A stretch of DNA of 33,043 nucleotides from an uncultured Buttiauxella sp. (GTDB lineage Bacteria > Pseudomonadota > Gammaproteobacteria > Enterobacterales > Enterobacteriaceae): contig CAMLJN010000031.1 in the NCBI GenBank assembly GCA_946480445.1, positions 1 to 33,043 of the forward strand, given 5' to 3'. Below, piece after piece: positions 18,052 through 27,721 of this stretch. The notes under the pieces were generated by a model that searched no databases, had not been told where the DNA came from, and saw only the letters and a program-made list of their open reading frames with translations. Each line of letters starts with the position of its first letter. The stretch's first letter is position 1. The translations under genes and the position numbers were made by a program.

Positions 18052-20073
18052 TCAGCCGCCGCGTGCCTTAGCCAGCATTTCACGAATGTTGGCGACGTTT
18101 GCCTGCCCTTTATTCATACGCTCTTCGGCCGAGACCACTTTGCGTTCGGTTTCCCACTGCACATCGTCCTGCGGCAGCTCAAGCAGGAAACGGCTTGGCT
18201 CCGGACGTATTAGCTCACCGTACTGGCGGCGCTCTTTGCAAAGCGTAAAGGTCAGTTCTTTTTGCGCGCGCGTAATGCCTACGTAGGCCAGACGGCGCTC
18301 TTCATCAATATTATCTTCATCAATACTGCTTTGATGCGGCAGCAGCCCTTCTTCCATACCCACCATATAGACGTAAGGGAACTCCAGCCCTTTGGAGGCA
18401 TGAAGGGTCATCAGCTGAACCTGATCGGCCTCTTCGTCGTTCTCACCCCGCTCCATCATATCGCGCAGGGTAAAGCGGGTGACGACCTGTGTCAGCGTCA
18501 TCGGCTCGTCAATTTCCGAACCTTCGAGCATTTCCGTCATCCAGCTAAAAAGCTGGTTAACGTTTTTCATCCTCATTTCAGCAGCTTTCGGGCTGGGTGA
18601 GGTTTCATACAGCCAGCTTTCGTAGTCCACGCCGTGAATGAGATCGCGAACGGCGGCAACCGGCTCGCGTTCGGCAAGCGTTGCTACGTCACGCAGCCAA
18701 TGGGTAAAACGCTGCAGCGACTCAAGCCCTCGCCCGCTCAGTGTCTGGCTAAGGCCAAAATCAAAGCTTGCGGTAAACAGACTTTTATTACGCTGCATGG
18801 CCCATTCTCCGAGCTTCTGAAGCGTTGCCGGTCCTATTTCTCGCTTGGGTGTATTGACGATGCGCAGGAACGCGCTGTCATCGTCCTGGTTGGTCAGCAC
18901 GCGCAGATACGCCAGCAGATCTTTAATTTCAGGACGCGAGAAAAACGATGTACCGCCGGAAATACGATACGGAATGCGGTTTTGCATCAGCATCTTTTCA
19001 AAAACGCGCGACTGGTGGTTGCCGCGATAGAGAATAGCGTAATCTTTGTAGCTGGTTTTATTAATAAAATGGTGCGCAATAAGCTCGCCGGTGACACGCT
19101 CGGCCTCATGATCTTCACTGTTTGCGCTCACCACTTTCAGCTCAGCCCCGTAGCCCAGCTCTGAAAAAAGACGTTTTTCAAAGACGTGAGGGTTGTTGGC
19201 GATCAGAATATTGGCCGCTTTCAGAATGCGCCCGGAAGAGCGATAGTTCTGCTCAAGCTTAATGACCTGTAGAGCCGGGAAGTCCTGGCTTAACAGGACG
19301 AGATTCTGTGGTCTGGCGCCACGCCAGGAATAGATTGACTGATCGTCGTCGCCTACCACAGTGAAACGCGCACGCGCACCTACCAGCAGCTTCACCAGCT
19401 CATACTGGCTGGTGTTGGTATCCTGATACTCATCCACCAGCAGATAGCGGATGCGGTTTTGCCAGCGTTCGCGCACTTCCTCATTGCGCTGCAACAGCAG
19501 CGTGGGCAGCAAGATGAGATCGTCAAAATCCAGCACGTTGCAGGATTTAAGATGGGTATCGTACAGGCTGTAACAGTGCGCAAAGATTCGGTCGCGCTCG
19601 CCCTTCGCCTGCGCTGCTGCCTGAGTCGGTGTCAGCAGATCGTTTTTCCAGTTTGAGATCGTGGAGATCAGCTGCTGTAGCAGCGTCTTGTCTTCCTCAA
19701 GCAGACCTTCCGTCAATTCTTTCAGGAGCGCGAGCTGATCGGTATCGTCAAACAAAGAGAAGTTCGATTTCATGCCCAGCGCCGCATACTCGCGCTTAAT
19801 GATCTCAAGTCCCAGCGTGTGGAACGTAGAAATCAGTAAACCGCGCGCTTCTTTACGGCCCAGCGTCTGGGCGACACGCTCTTTCATCTCCCGTGCAGCC
19901 TTGTTGGTAAAAGTCACTGCGGCAATATGTCGCGCCTGATAGCCGCATTCGCGGATAAGATGCGCCATTTTGTTGGTGATGACACGCGTTTTGCCCGAGC
20001 CGGCGCCCGCCAGGACCAGGCAGGGTCCGGTAACAAATTCGACGGCTTGTTGTTGGCCTGGGTTTAAACGCAT
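18052..20073 (-). CDS. rep: ATP-dependent DNA helicase Rep
   Basis: A superfamily 1A 3'-5' helicase that travels with the replisome, removes nucleoproteins ahead of forks and helps restart. Walker A AGAGSGKT is at 22-29, followed by the TxGx motif [11 protein letters not shown], motif [10 protein letters not shown], motif [16 protein letters not shown] and motif [11 protein letters not shown]. The start is ATG 20073 (MRLNPGQQQ), giving 673 residues as in E. coli; an upstream in-frame TTG at 20085 would add only four residues. The C-terminal tail, which in E. coli contacts DnaB, is retained. Divergent from ppiC. Confidence 0.96.
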   Translation of the reverse strand: MRLNPGQQQAVEFVTGPCLVLAGAGSGKTRVITNKMAHLIRECGYQARHIAAVTFTNKAAREMKERVAQTLGRKEARGLLISTFHTLGLEIIKREYAALGMKSNFSLFDDTDQLALLKELTEGLLEEDKTLLQQLISTISNWKNDLLTPTQAAAQAKGERDRIFAHCYSLYDTHLKSCNVLDFDDLILLPTLLLQRNEEVRERWQNRIRYLLVDEYQDTNTSQYELVKLLVGARARFTVVGDDDQSIYSWRGARPQNLVLLSQDFPALQVIKLEQNYRSSGRILKAANILIANNPHVFEKRLFSELGYGAELKVVSANSEDHEAERVTGELIAHHFINKTSYKDYAILYRGNHQSRVFEKMLMQNRIPYRISGGTSFFSRPEIKDLLAYLRVLTNQDDDSAFLRIVNTPKREIGPATLQKLGEWAMQRNKSLFTASFDFGLSQTLSGRGLESLQRFTHWLRDVATLAEREPVAAVRDLIHGVDYESWLYETSPSPKAAEMRMKNVNQLFSWMTEMLEGSEIDEPMTLTQVVTRFTLRDMMERGENDEEADQVQLMTLHASKGLEFPYVYMVGMEEGLLPHQSSIDEDNIDEERRLAYVGITRAQKELTFTLCKERRQYGELIRPEPSRFLLELPQDDVQWETERKVVSAEERMNKGQANVANIREMLAKARGG

Positions 20074-20156
20074 AAGGTCACTCAATGAAAGTCAGGAGGG
20101 GAGAAAAACTGCGTGGTAGTATAGCCAGCGGAATCCATACGACTCAAGGCACTATC

Positions 20157-20438
20157 ATGGCAAAAACAGCGGCAGCACTGCATATCCTTGTAAAGGAAGA
20201 AAAACTGGCTCTGGAAATTCTGGAGCAGCTGAAGAACGGCGGCGACTTTGAAAAGCTAGCAAAAAAACACTCTACCTGCCCATCGGGCAAGAAAGGTGGA
20301 CATTTAGGCGAATTCCGTCAGGGCCAGATGGTCCCGGCTTTCGATAAAGTGGTGTTTTCCTGTCCGCTGCTGGAACCTGTTGGCCCGCTGCACACGCAGT
20401 TCGGCTACCACGTGATTAAGGTTCTGTACCGTAACTAA
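20157..20438 (+). CDS. ppiC: Parvulin-type peptidyl-prolyl isomerase PpiC
   Basis: A minimal 93-residue cytoplasmic parvulin that catalyses cis-trans isomerisation of peptidyl-prolyl bonds. The whole protein is one rotamase domain: ALHILVKEE at the start, [15 protein letters not shown] in the middle and [15 protein letters not shown] at the end, all standard parvulin motifs. The start at 20157 (MAKTAAALH) matches the mature E. coli protein; an in-frame ATG at 20085 would add a basic, non-conserved stretch. Followed by a strong two-way terminator. Confidence 0.95.
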   Translation: MAKTAAALHILVKEEKLALEILEQLKNGGDFEKLAKKHSTCPSGKKGGHLGEFRQGQMVPAFDKVVFSCPLLEPVGPLHTQFGYHVIKVLYRN

Positions 20439-20474
20439 AAAAATGCCCTTCTCATTTGAGAAGGGCATTTTTCT
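20437..20474. terminator. Two-way intrinsic terminator between ppiC and ilvC
   Basis: A 13-bp stem AAATGCCCTTCTC/GAGAAGGGCATTT (20441-20453, 20458-20470) with a 4-nt loop is flanked by an A-run before and a T-run after. It can therefore end ppiC on the plus strand and ilvC on the minus strand. A second hairpin (20479-20501, GCCCTCT/AGAGGGC) lies on the ilvC side and lacks a T-tract. Confidence 0.92.
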
Positions 20475-20526
20475 ATGTGCCCTCTACGCATTTGAGAGGG
20501 CCGGATTAGGGTGACGGGGGACTCGC

Positions 20527-22002
20527 TTAGCCCGCAACCGCGATACGTTTCATATCGGTCATATAGCCGCGCAGTTTCTGGCCCACTTTTTCGATTTCAT
20601 GATGACGAATAGCTTCGTTAACATCGCGCAGCTGCGCGTTATCAACGGCGGCGGCCGGGATCTCTTTCCCCAGATCGCCTGGCTGCAGCGTCGTCATAAA
20701 CTCTTTCAGCAGCGGTACCGCGGCGTAAGAGAACAGGTAGTTACCGTACTCAGCGGTATCGGAAATGACGACGTTCATTTCGTACAGGCGCTTACGGGCG
20801 ATGGTGTTCGCAATCAGCGGCAGCTCGTGCAGCGATTCGTAGTAAGCGGATTCTTCGATGATGCCTGCATCAACCATGGTTTCGAACGCCAGCTCAACGC
20901 CCGCTTTCACCATGGCGATCATCAGTACGCCTTTGTCGAAGTATTCCTGCTCGGAGATTTTGCCTTCAAACTGCGGCGCGGTTTCGAACGCGGTTTTGCC
21001 GGTCTCTTCACGCCAGGTCAGCAGTTTCTCATCGTCGTTGGCCCAGTCCGCCATCATGCCGGAGGAGAATTCACCGGAGATGATGTCGTCCATGTGCTTC
21101 TGGAACAGCGGTGCCATGATGGTTTTCAGCTGCTCGGACAGCGCATAAGCGCGAATTTTAGCCGGATTGGAGAGGCGATCCATCATTAAAGTGATCCCAC
21201 CCTGCTTCAGCGCTTCGGTGATGGTTTCCCAGCCGAACTGAATCAGTTTTTCGGCCCAGGCCGGATCAGTCCCTTCCTCCACCAGCTTGTCAAAGCACAG
21301 CAAAGAACCAGCCTGCAACATGCCGCACAGGATAGTTTGCTCGCCCATCAGGTCAGATTTAACCTCCGCGACGAAAGAGGATTCCAGTACGCCCGCACGA
21401 TGGCCGCCGGTTGCAGCAGCCCAGGCTTTAGCGATGGCCATACCTTCGCCTTTCGGATCGTTTTCCGGGTGAACCGCGATGAGCGTTGGCACGCCGAAAC
21501 CACGCTTATACTCTTCACGCACTTCAGTGCCCGGACATTTTGGTGCCACCATGACCACGGTGATGTCTTTACGGATTTGCTCGCCAACTTCAACAACGTT
21601 GAAACCGTGTGAATAGCCCAGCGCTGCGCCATCTTTCATCATCGGCTGAACAGCTTTAACCACCGCGGAGTGCTGCTTATCCGGCGTCAGGTTAACCACC
21701 AGGTCCGCCTGCGGGATCAGCTCTTCATAAGTGCCCACTTTGAAGCCATTTTCAGTCGCTTTGCGCCAGGAGGCGCGCTTTTCAGCAATCGCTTCAGCGC
21801 GCAGGGCGTAAGCGACATCCAGACCGGAGTCACGCATGTTCAGACCCTGGTTCAGGCCCTGAGCACCACAGCCGACGATGACGACTTTTTTGCCTTTGAG
21901 GTAGCCTGCTTCATCGGCGAATTCGCTGCGCGCCATGAAACGACATTTACCCAGTTGCGCCAGCTGCTGACGCAGGTTCAAAGTATTGAAATAATTAGCC
22001 AT
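20527..22002 (-). CDS. ilvC: Ketol-acid reductoisomerase (class II) IlvC
   Basis: Converts acetolactate or acetohydroxybutyrate to the dihydroxy acids, using NADPH and Mg2+, in valine and isoleucine synthesis. The 491 residues equal E. coli IlvC, the long class II form with a duplicated C-terminal knotted domain. The NADPH-binding [10 protein letters not shown] begins at residue 44; the metal-site helix [16 protein letters not shown] and its duplicated counterpart are present. It is divergent from ilvY, with two operator-like sites between, so substrate-dependent activation by IlvY is expected. Confidence 0.98.
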   Translation of the reverse strand: MANYFNTLNLRQQLAQLGKCRFMARSEFADEAGYLKGKKVVIVGCGAQGLNQGLNMRDSGLDVAYALRAEAIAEKRASWRKATENGFKVGTYEELIPQADLVVNLTPDKQHSAVVKAVQPMMKDGAALGYSHGFNVVEVGEQIRKDITVVMVAPKCPGTEVREEYKRGFGVPTLIAVHPENDPKGEGMAIAKAWAAATGGHRAGVLESSFVAEVKSDLMGEQTILCGMLQAGSLLCFDKLVEEGTDPAWAEKLIQFGWETITEALKQGGITLMMDRLSNPAKIRAYALSEQLKTIMAPLFQKHMDDIISGEFSSGMMADWANDDEKLLTWREETGKTAFETAPQFEGKISEQEYFDKGVLMIAMVKAGVELAFETMVDAGIIEESAYYESLHELPLIANTIARKRLYEMNVVISDTAEYGNYLFSYAAVPLLKEFMTTLQPGDLGKEIPAAAVDNAQLRDVNEAIRHHEIEKVGQKLRGYMTDMKRIAVAG

Positions 22003-22076
22003 CGTGAGACTCCGTGATTGTCGTGTTGTGTTTTTATAAGGGTCGCCAGCCGTGTCGTGCCTGCGAGAATGAACCC

Positions 22077-22142
22077 ACTATATGACAGGAAATGCGTTGC
22101 TGAAATTGATATATTAACAACGTGACGTTGCAATAATTGCAA
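22077..22142 (-). promoter_or_regulatory. ilvC promoter with two IlvY operators
   Basis: Two TTG-N9-CAA palindromes (LysR-type T-N11-A) lie at 22106-22120 and 22128-22142, with centres 22 bp apart, so on the same DNA face. The second is the core of a perfect CGTTGCAA/TTGCAACG repeat (22126-22144). On the minus strand a possible ilvC promoter is TTTCAG (22100-22105), 17 bp, TATAGT (22077-22082). The proximal operator touches the weak -35 box, as expected of an activator-dependent promoter. Confidence 0.7.
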
Positions 22143-22165
22143 CGCGGAAATAGGGGCCGATGACC

Positions 22166-23059
22166 ATGGATTTACGCGATCTGAAAACGTTTCTCCACCT
22201 CGCGGAAAGCCGCCATTTTGGGCGGAGCGCAAGGGCAATGCACGTCAGTCCCTCCACCCTGTCCCGCCAGATACAACGCCTTGAGGACGACCTGGGTCAG
22301 CCGCTTTTTCTGCGCGATAATCGTACCGTCACCTTAACCGAAGCCGGTGAGCAGCTGCGCCAGTTTGCCCAACATACGCTGTTGCAGTATCAACAGATGC
22401 GCCACACCATCGGCCAGGAAGGCCCGTCGCTCTCAGGAGAGCTGCATCTTTTCTGTTCCGTAACCGCGGCATACAGCCATCTGCCACCTATTCTGGACAG
22501 GTTTCGTGCAGAACATCCCAACGTGGAGATAAAACTCACCACCGGCGATGCAGCCGACGCCGTGGAGAAAGTAGATTCCAGTGAGGCCGATCTGGCCATT
22601 GCCGGTAAACCTGAGTCATTGCCACCGGGTGTTGCCTTCTCGATGCTGGAGAATTTATCCGTGGTGCTGATCGCCCCTGCTCTTCCCTGCCCGGTGCGAT
22701 CCATGGTCAGCAACCTTCAGCCCGACTGGAACAAAGTGCCCTTTATCATGGCCGATCAGGGTCCAGTGCGCCGTCGCATTGAGCTGTGGTTCCGCCGACA
22801 AAAAATCAGCAATCCTTTTATTTACGCGACGGTTGCCGGGCACGAAGCAATGGTTTCGATGGTTGCTCTGGGCTGCGGCGTGGCGCTCATTCCAGAAATC
22901 GTGCTGGAGAACAGTCCGGAACCGGTGCGTAATCGCGTGCAGATTCTTGAGCGCAGCGACGAGAACACGCCGTTCGAACTCGGCGTGTGCGCACAAAAAA
23001 AGCGGCTCAATGAGCCGCTCGTGAATGCTTTCTGGAAATTGCTCCCGGGGAGCCACTAA
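22166..23059 (+). CDS. ilvY: LysR-type activator of ilvC, IlvY
   Basis: A LysR-family regulator that activates ilvC when acetolactate or acetohydroxybutyrate binds, and represses its own gene. An N-terminal winged helix-turn-helix (about residues 1-60, with SRHFGRSARAMHVSPSTLSRQIQRLE) is followed by a periplasmic-binding-protein-like effector domain (SGELHLFCSVTAAYSHLPPIL onward). The start at 22166 (MDLRDLKTF) matches E. coli, giving 297 residues; ATG 22160 two codons upstream is possible, AGGGG lying upstream of both. The 3' end overlaps the convergent ilvA end by 4 bp. Confidence 0.95.
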   Translation: MDLRDLKTFLHLAESRHFGRSARAMHVSPSTLSRQIQRLEDDLGQPLFLRDNRTVTLTEAGEQLRQFAQHTLLQYQQMRHTIGQEGPSLSGELHLFCSVTAAYSHLPPILDRFRAEHPNVEIKLTTGDAADAVEKVDSSEADLAIAGKPESLPPGVAFSMLENLSVVLIAPALPCPVRSMVSNLQPDWNKVPFIMADQGPVRRRIELWFRRQKISNPFIYATVAGHEAMVSMVALGCGVALIPEIVLENSPEPVRNRVQILERSDENTPFELGVCAQKKRLNEPLVNAFWKLLPGSH

Positions 23060-24600
23060 CCCGCAAGGAAGAAGCGGAACGCCGGGTTATTTGATTCATC
23101 GTGGCAGTCGTAGCCAAGTTCATTGAGCCGGGTTTCAAAATCCGGCTCGTTGTCGCCCAGCTCAAACGCCGCCAGCACGCGGCCGTAATCCGTACCGTGG
23201 CTGCGATAGTGAAACAGAGAGATATTCCAGTGCGTGCCCAGGGTTTGCAGGAACTTCAGCAGCGCGCCCGGCGATTCAGGAAACTCAAAGCTGTATAACC
23301 GCTCCCGCAGAGGTTTAGACGGACGTCCCCCCACCATATAGCGCACATGCAGCTTCGCCATTTCGTCATCGGAGAGATCGACTACGCCGTAGCCACCTTC
23401 ATCGAGCTGCGCGAGAATCTCCTGACGTTCTTCCACACCGCGCGTCAGTCGCACGCCGACGAAAATACAGGCATTATCGGAGCTGGCGTAGCGATAGTTA
23501 AACTCGGTTACCGCGCGCCCGCCAAGCAGCTGGCAAAATTTCAGGAAGCTGCCTTTTTCTTCCGGAATAGTTACTGCAAGTAGCGCTTCACGCTGCTCCC
23601 CCAGCTCACAACGTTCCGAAACGTAGCGCAGACCGTGGAAGTTAACGTTAGCCCCGGAGAGCACATGGGCCAGCCGTTCGCCACGAATATGGTGCTGCTG
23701 GATATATTTCTTCATGCCTGCCAGCGCCAGTGCCCCGGAAGGTTCTGCCACAGCCCGCACATCCTCAAACAGATCTTTCATCGCCGCACAGATAGCGTCG
23801 CTGTCCACGGTGATGATGTCATCCAGGTACTCCTGGCAAACGCGGAAGGTTTCATCCCCAATGCGTTTAACCGCCACACCCTCGGCAAACAAGCCTACAC
23901 GGGCCAGATCGACCGGCTTGCCCGCCTCCAGGGCCGCTTTCAGGCAGGCAGAGTCTTCGGCTTCAACGGCAATGACTTTGATTTGCGGCATCAGCTGCTT
24001 GATCAGCACCGCCACACCGGCCGCCAGGCCGCCGCCGCCAACAGGAACGAAGACACGGTCGATATGCGCATCCTGCTGCAACAGCTCCAGCGCCAGCGTG
24101 CCCTGCCCGGCAATGACTGCCGGATGATCAAACGGTGGCACGTAGGTGAAACCTTGCTGCTGAGAAAGCGCGATCGCGCGCGCCTTCGCTTCATCAAAGT
24201 TGGCTCCGTGGAGCAATACCTCACCGCCGAAAGCCCGAACGGCATCGACCTTAATATCCGCAGTGGTCACCGGCATGACGATCAGCGATTTGATCCCCAG
24301 CCGCGTAGAAGAAAGAGCCACGCCCTGAGCATGATTGCCCGCAGAAGCGGTGATCACCCCGCTGGCTTTTTGCTCACTACTCAGTCCGGCAATCATGGCG
24401 TAAGCCCCGCGCAGCTTAAAGCTGTGCACCGGCTGACGATCTTCACGCTTGACCAGAATGACGTTATCCAGCCTGGAAGAGATCTTTTCCATTTTTTGCA
24501 GCGGAGTAACCTGCGCAACCTCATAAACCGGGGAACGCAGCACGGCACGCAAATATTCTGCCCCGCAAGGGGCGTCAGACAGCGGTTGTGACTCAGCCAT
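23056..24600 (-). CDS. ilvA: Biosynthetic threonine deaminase IlvA
   Basis: A PLP enzyme that converts threonine to 2-oxobutanoate and ammonia, the committed step to isoleucine, feedback-inhibited by isoleucine and activated by valine. The 514 residues match E. coli. The Schiff-base lysine is K62 in HSFKLRGAY, the Gly-rich phosphate loop is VGGGGLAAG, and two ACT-like regulatory subdomains follow residue ~330 (EEKGSFLKFCQLLGG and ESPGALLKFLQTLG). Of the tandem ATGs at 24603 and 24600, the second has better spacing from GGAGG (6 nt). The ilvD stop overlaps the first. Last gene of the operon. Confidence 0.97.
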   Translation of the reverse strand: MAESQPLSDAPCGAEYLRAVLRSPVYEVAQVTPLQKMEKISSRLDNVILVKREDRQPVHSFKLRGAYAMIAGLSSEQKASGVITASAGNHAQGVALSSTRLGIKSLIVMPVTTADIKVDAVRAFGGEVLLHGANFDEAKARAIALSQQQGFTYVPPFDHPAVIAGQGTLALELLQQDAHIDRVFVPVGGGGLAAGVAVLIKQLMPQIKVIAVEAEDSACLKAALEAGKPVDLARVGLFAEGVAVKRIGDETFRVCQEYLDDIITVDSDAICAAMKDLFEDVRAVAEPSGALALAGMKKYIQQHHIRGERLAHVLSGANVNFHGLRYVSERCELGEQREALLAVTIPEEKGSFLKFCQLLGGRAVTEFNYRYASSDNACIFVGVRLTRGVEERQEILAQLDEGGYGVVDLSDDEMAKLHVRYMVGGRPSKPLRERLYSFEFPESPGALLKFLQTLGTHWNISLFHYRSHGTDYGRVLAAFELGDNEPDFETRLNELGYDCHDESNNPAFRFFLAG

Positions 24601-24602
24601 CA

Positions 24603-26453
24603 TTAGCCTCCAAGCTTACTTTTATCGCGCACCGCACCTTTATCGGCGCTGGTAGCCAGGCTGGCATAGGCACGCAGGGCAAAGGAGACCTGACGTTGAC
24701 GATCGCGTGGCGTCCAGGCCCGCTCGCCACGAGCTTCCTGAGCCTCGCGACGTGCGGCCAGCTCCTGCTCGCTTAGCTGCAGCTGAATGCTACGATGAGG
24801 AATGTCGATGGCAATCATGTCGCCGTCTTCAATCAGTGCGATATTGCCGCCGCTGGCCGCTTCAGGGGAAACATGGCCAATCGACAGGCCGGAAGTGCCC
24901 CCGGAGAAACGTCCATCGGTGATCAGCGCGCAGGCTTTGCCCAGCCCCATAGATTTCAGATAGGTTGTCGGATAGAGCATTTCCTGCATACCCGGCCCCC
25001 CTTTCGGCCCTTCGTAGCGAATAACCACCACGTCGCCCGCCACCACTTTTCCGCCGAGGATGGCTTCAACCGCATCATCCTGGCTTTCGTAAACTTTCGC
25101 CGGACCGCGGAACACAAGGCTGCCTTCATCCACGCCCGCCGTTTTCACAATGCAGCCGTTTTCAGCAAAGTTGCCATACAGAACGGCTAAGCCACCGTCC
25201 TGGCTGTAGGCATGTTCTTTAGAACGAATGCAGCCGTTTTCACGATCGACATCCAGGGAATCCCAGCGGCAGGACTGTGAGAACGCCTGAGTTGTACGGA
25301 TACCGGCAGGCCCCGCAGAGAACATGCTTTTTACGCTCTCGTCCTGGGTCAACATCACGTCGTACCGTTCAAGCGTTTGCGGCAGTGTCAGGCCAAGCAC
25401 GTTTTTCACGTTACGATTCAGCAGACCAGCGCGATCCAGTTCACCGAGAATACCGAGGACGCCACCTGCGCGGTGTACATCTTCCATGTGGTATTTCTGG
25501 GTGCTCGGCGCAACTTTACATAGCTGAGGCACTTTGCGGGACAGTTGATCAATATCCGTCATCGTAAAGTCGATTTCGGCTTCCTGAGCCGCCGCCAGCA
25601 GATGAAGGACCGTGTTGGTGGAGCCGCCCATCGCGATATCCAAAGTCATCGCATTTTCAAACGCTTCTTTGCTGGCAATACTACGCGGCAGGGCACTGGC
25701 ATCATCCTGCTCGTAATAGCGTTTGGTCAGCTCGACAATACGTTTACCGGCATTCAGAAACAGCTCTTTGCGATCGGCGTGGGTGGCCAGCAGCGAACCG
25801 TTGCCCGGCTGGGAAAGTCCCAGCGCTTCGGTCAGACAGTTCATGGAGTTAGCCGTAAACATGCCGGAACAGGAGCCACAGGTTGGGCACGCCGAGCGTT
25901 CCACCTGCTCGCTTTGCTCATCGCTAACCTTGGGGTCTGCCCCCTGAATCATGGCATCAACCAGATCGAGTTTGATTATCTGGTCGGAGAGTTTGGTTTT
26001 TCCGGCCTCCATCGGACCGCCGGAAACAAAAATCACCGGAATGTTCAGGCGCAGCGACGCCATTAACATCCCAGGGGTGATTTTGTCGCAGTTGGAGATA
26101 CAGACCATGGCGTCTGCACAGTGCGCGTTAACCATATATTCCACGGAGTCTGCGATCAGCTCACGAGACGGCAGGGAATAAAGCATACCGCCGTGGCCCA
26201 TAGCGATACCGTCATCGACGGCAATGGTATTAAACTCTTTCGCCACGCCGCCGGATGCTTCGATTTGTTCGGCAACCAGTTTGCCCAGGTCGCGCAGGTG
26301 AACGTGCCCGGGAACGAATTGGGTAAAGGAATTCACGACCGCAATAATTGGCTTTCCGAAATCGGCATCGGTCATCCCGGTTGCGCGCCAGAGCGCGCGG
26401 GCACCCGCCATATTACGGCCGTGGGTGGTGGTAGCTGAACGGTACTTAGGCAT
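24603..26453 (-). CDS. ilvD: Dihydroxy-acid dehydratase IlvD
   Basis: An iron-sulfur dehydratase that makes 2-keto acids for valine and isoleucine from the dihydroxy acids supplied by IlvC. The 616 residues equal E. coli IlvD, the [4Fe-4S] type. Cluster and Mg cysteines lie in [10 protein letters not shown] (about 120-130) and [19 protein letters not shown] (about 193-211), and the C-terminal [22 protein letters not shown] motif is intact. A 58-bp gap separates it from ilvE upstream. The stop lies within the ilvA start region. Confidence 0.98.
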   Translation of the reverse strand: MPKYRSATTTHGRNMAGARALWRATGMTDADFGKPIIAVVNSFTQFVPGHVHLRDLGKLVAEQIEASGGVAKEFNTIAVDDGIAMGHGGMLYSLPSRELIADSVEYMVNAHCADAMVCISNCDKITPGMLMASLRLNIPVIFVSGGPMEAGKTKLSDQIIKLDLVDAMIQGADPKVSDEQSEQVERSACPTCGSCSGMFTANSMNCLTEALGLSQPGNGSLLATHADRKELFLNAGKRIVELTKRYYEQDDASALPRSIASKEAFENAMTLDIAMGGSTNTVLHLLAAAQEAEIDFTMTDIDQLSRKVPQLCKVAPSTQKYHMEDVHRAGGVLGILGELDRAGLLNRNVKNVLGLTLPQTLERYDVMLTQDESVKSMFSAGPAGIRTTQAFSQSCRWDSLDVDRENGCIRSKEHAYSQDGGLAVLYGNFAENGCIVKTAGVDEGSLVFRGPAKVYESQDDAVEAILGGKVVAGDVVVIRYEGPKGGPGMQEMLYPTTYLKSMGLGKACALITDGRFSGGTSGLSIGHVSPEAASGGNIALIEDGDMIAIDIPHRSIQLQLSEQELAARREAQEARGERAWTPRDRQRQVSFALRAYASLATSADKGAVRDKSKLGG

Positions 26454-26511
26454 GCTTTTTACTCCAGTAGTCAGGTGAGCGAACGGTCATCGCCATCCGC
26501 CTGATTATTTT

Positions 26512-27444
26512 TTACTGCGGGTTCACTGGATCTAACCAGCCCCATTTGTCTTCGGTCGCCCCGCTAAACAAACCAAAGAAGGCCTGCTGGATGCGCTTAG
26601 TGACCGGGCCACAGCGGCCTTCGCCAACCTGAATTTTGTCGACGCTGCGCACCGGCGTAATTTCTGCCGCGGTACCTGACATAAAGACTTCGTCGGCAAG
26701 ATAGAGTGATTCGCGGGAAAGTACCTGCTCGCGAACTTCGATACCCATATCCAGTGCCAGCTTGATAATGGCATCGCGAGTAATCCCCGGCAGCACCGAG
26801 GAAGTAAACGGCGGGGTGAACAGCACGCCGTCTTTCACTTCAAACAGGTTTTCACCTGCCCCTTCCGACAGGAAACCATTCACGTCCAGCGCAATGCCTT
26901 CCTGATAACCATGGCGGCGAGCCTCGCTGCCAACCAGCAGGGAAGACAGATAGTTACCGCCCGCTTTCGCTGCGGTTGGAATAGTGTTTGGCGCAGCACG
27001 ATTCCAGGAGGAAACCATTGCGTCGATCCCTTGGTCCAGCGCTTCTGCACCCAGATAAGCACCCCATGGGAAGGCTGCGATGATCACATCGGTGGAGTAA
27101 CCCTCTGGCGGGTTCACGCCCATACCCACATCGCCAACAAAGACCAGCGGACGAATGTAAGCACTGGTTAAATTATTCTTACGGATAACCGCGCGACAGG
27201 CTTCCATCAGCTCATCAACGCTTTGCGAAACAGGGAAACGATAGATTTTTGCTGAATCACGCAGACGCTGCATATGTTCACGATGACGGAACACCACCGG
27301 ACCGAGGTGAGAGTCGTAGCAACGGATACCTTCAAAAACAGAGGTACCGTAATGCAACGCATGGGACATAACGTGGACTTTTGCCTCAGCCCACGGAGTC
27401 ATCTCACCGTTGAACCAGATGTAATCAGCTTTCTTCGTTGTCAT
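26512..27444 (-). CDS. ilvE: Branched-chain amino-acid aminotransferase IlvE
   Basis: A class IV PLP aminotransferase that performs the last step of isoleucine, valine and leucine synthesis with glutamate. The PLP lysine is K160 in PTAAKAGGNYLSS, and the class IV signature EGAGENLFEVKDGVLFTPP is present. The start at 27444 (MTTKKADYIWFNGEM) gives 310 residues, one more than E. coli; 25 extra in-frame residues upstream would overlap ilvM and are rejected. 19 bp separate it from ilvM. Confidence 0.97.
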   Translation of the reverse strand: MTTKKADYIWFNGEMTPWAEAKVHVMSHALHYGTSVFEGIRCYDSHLGPVVFRHREHMQRLRDSAKIYRFPVSQSVDELMEACRAVIRKNNLTSAYIRPLVFVGDVGMGVNPPEGYSTDVIIAAFPWGAYLGAEALDQGIDAMVSSWNRAAPNTIPTAAKAGGNYLSSLLVGSEARRHGYQEGIALDVNGFLSEGAGENLFEVKDGVLFTPPFTSSVLPGITRDAIIKLALDMGIEVREQVLSRESLYLADEVFMSGTAAEITPVRSVDKIQVGEGRCGPVTKRIQQAFFGLFSGATEDKWGWLDPVNPQ

Positions 27445-27463
27445 TGTGTTCTTCCTTCTGCGC

Positions 27464-27721
27464 TCAGGCGCGGATTTGTTGTGATGTTGGTTGCTGGATT
27501 TCGACCCGCCCCACGTCAACCAGTTTGCTTAGCTGACTAAACAGTAAATCGACCGGACGCAGGCTGGCAACGGTCAGTTCAATATTAATATTCTCGCTAT
27601 TCCCGACCGCGACCATGTTCATCGAGCAAATCTGAAAACCGCGATGGCGGACCACGCGTAAGACACGTTCCAGTGTTTCCGGGCGCAGGCGAGCCTGCAC
27701 CGCAAGCTGATGTTGCATCAT
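27464..27721 (-). CDS. ilvM: Acetohydroxyacid synthase II small subunit IlvM
   Basis: Regulatory ACT-domain subunit of acetohydroxyacid synthase II; with IlvG it makes acetolactate or acetohydroxybutyrate. 85 residues (E. coli 87). The ACT-like fold fits [27 protein letters not shown] and [20 protein letters not shown]. It starts ATG overlapping the ilvG stop (ATGA, 27718-27721), so the two subunits are probably translationally coupled. Confidence 0.95.
   Translation of the reverse strand: MMQHQLAVQARLRPETLERVLRVVRHRGFQICSMNMVAVGNSENINIELTVASLRPVDLLFSQLSKLVDVGRVEIQQPTSQQIRA

Noticed and set aside
23635-24591. A 318-codon open frame antisense to ilvA
   Set aside because: It mirrors ilvA, has no ribosome-binding site or family motif and is a codon-bias shadow. 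The same applies to antisense frames in wecC, wecD, ilvC and ilvD.
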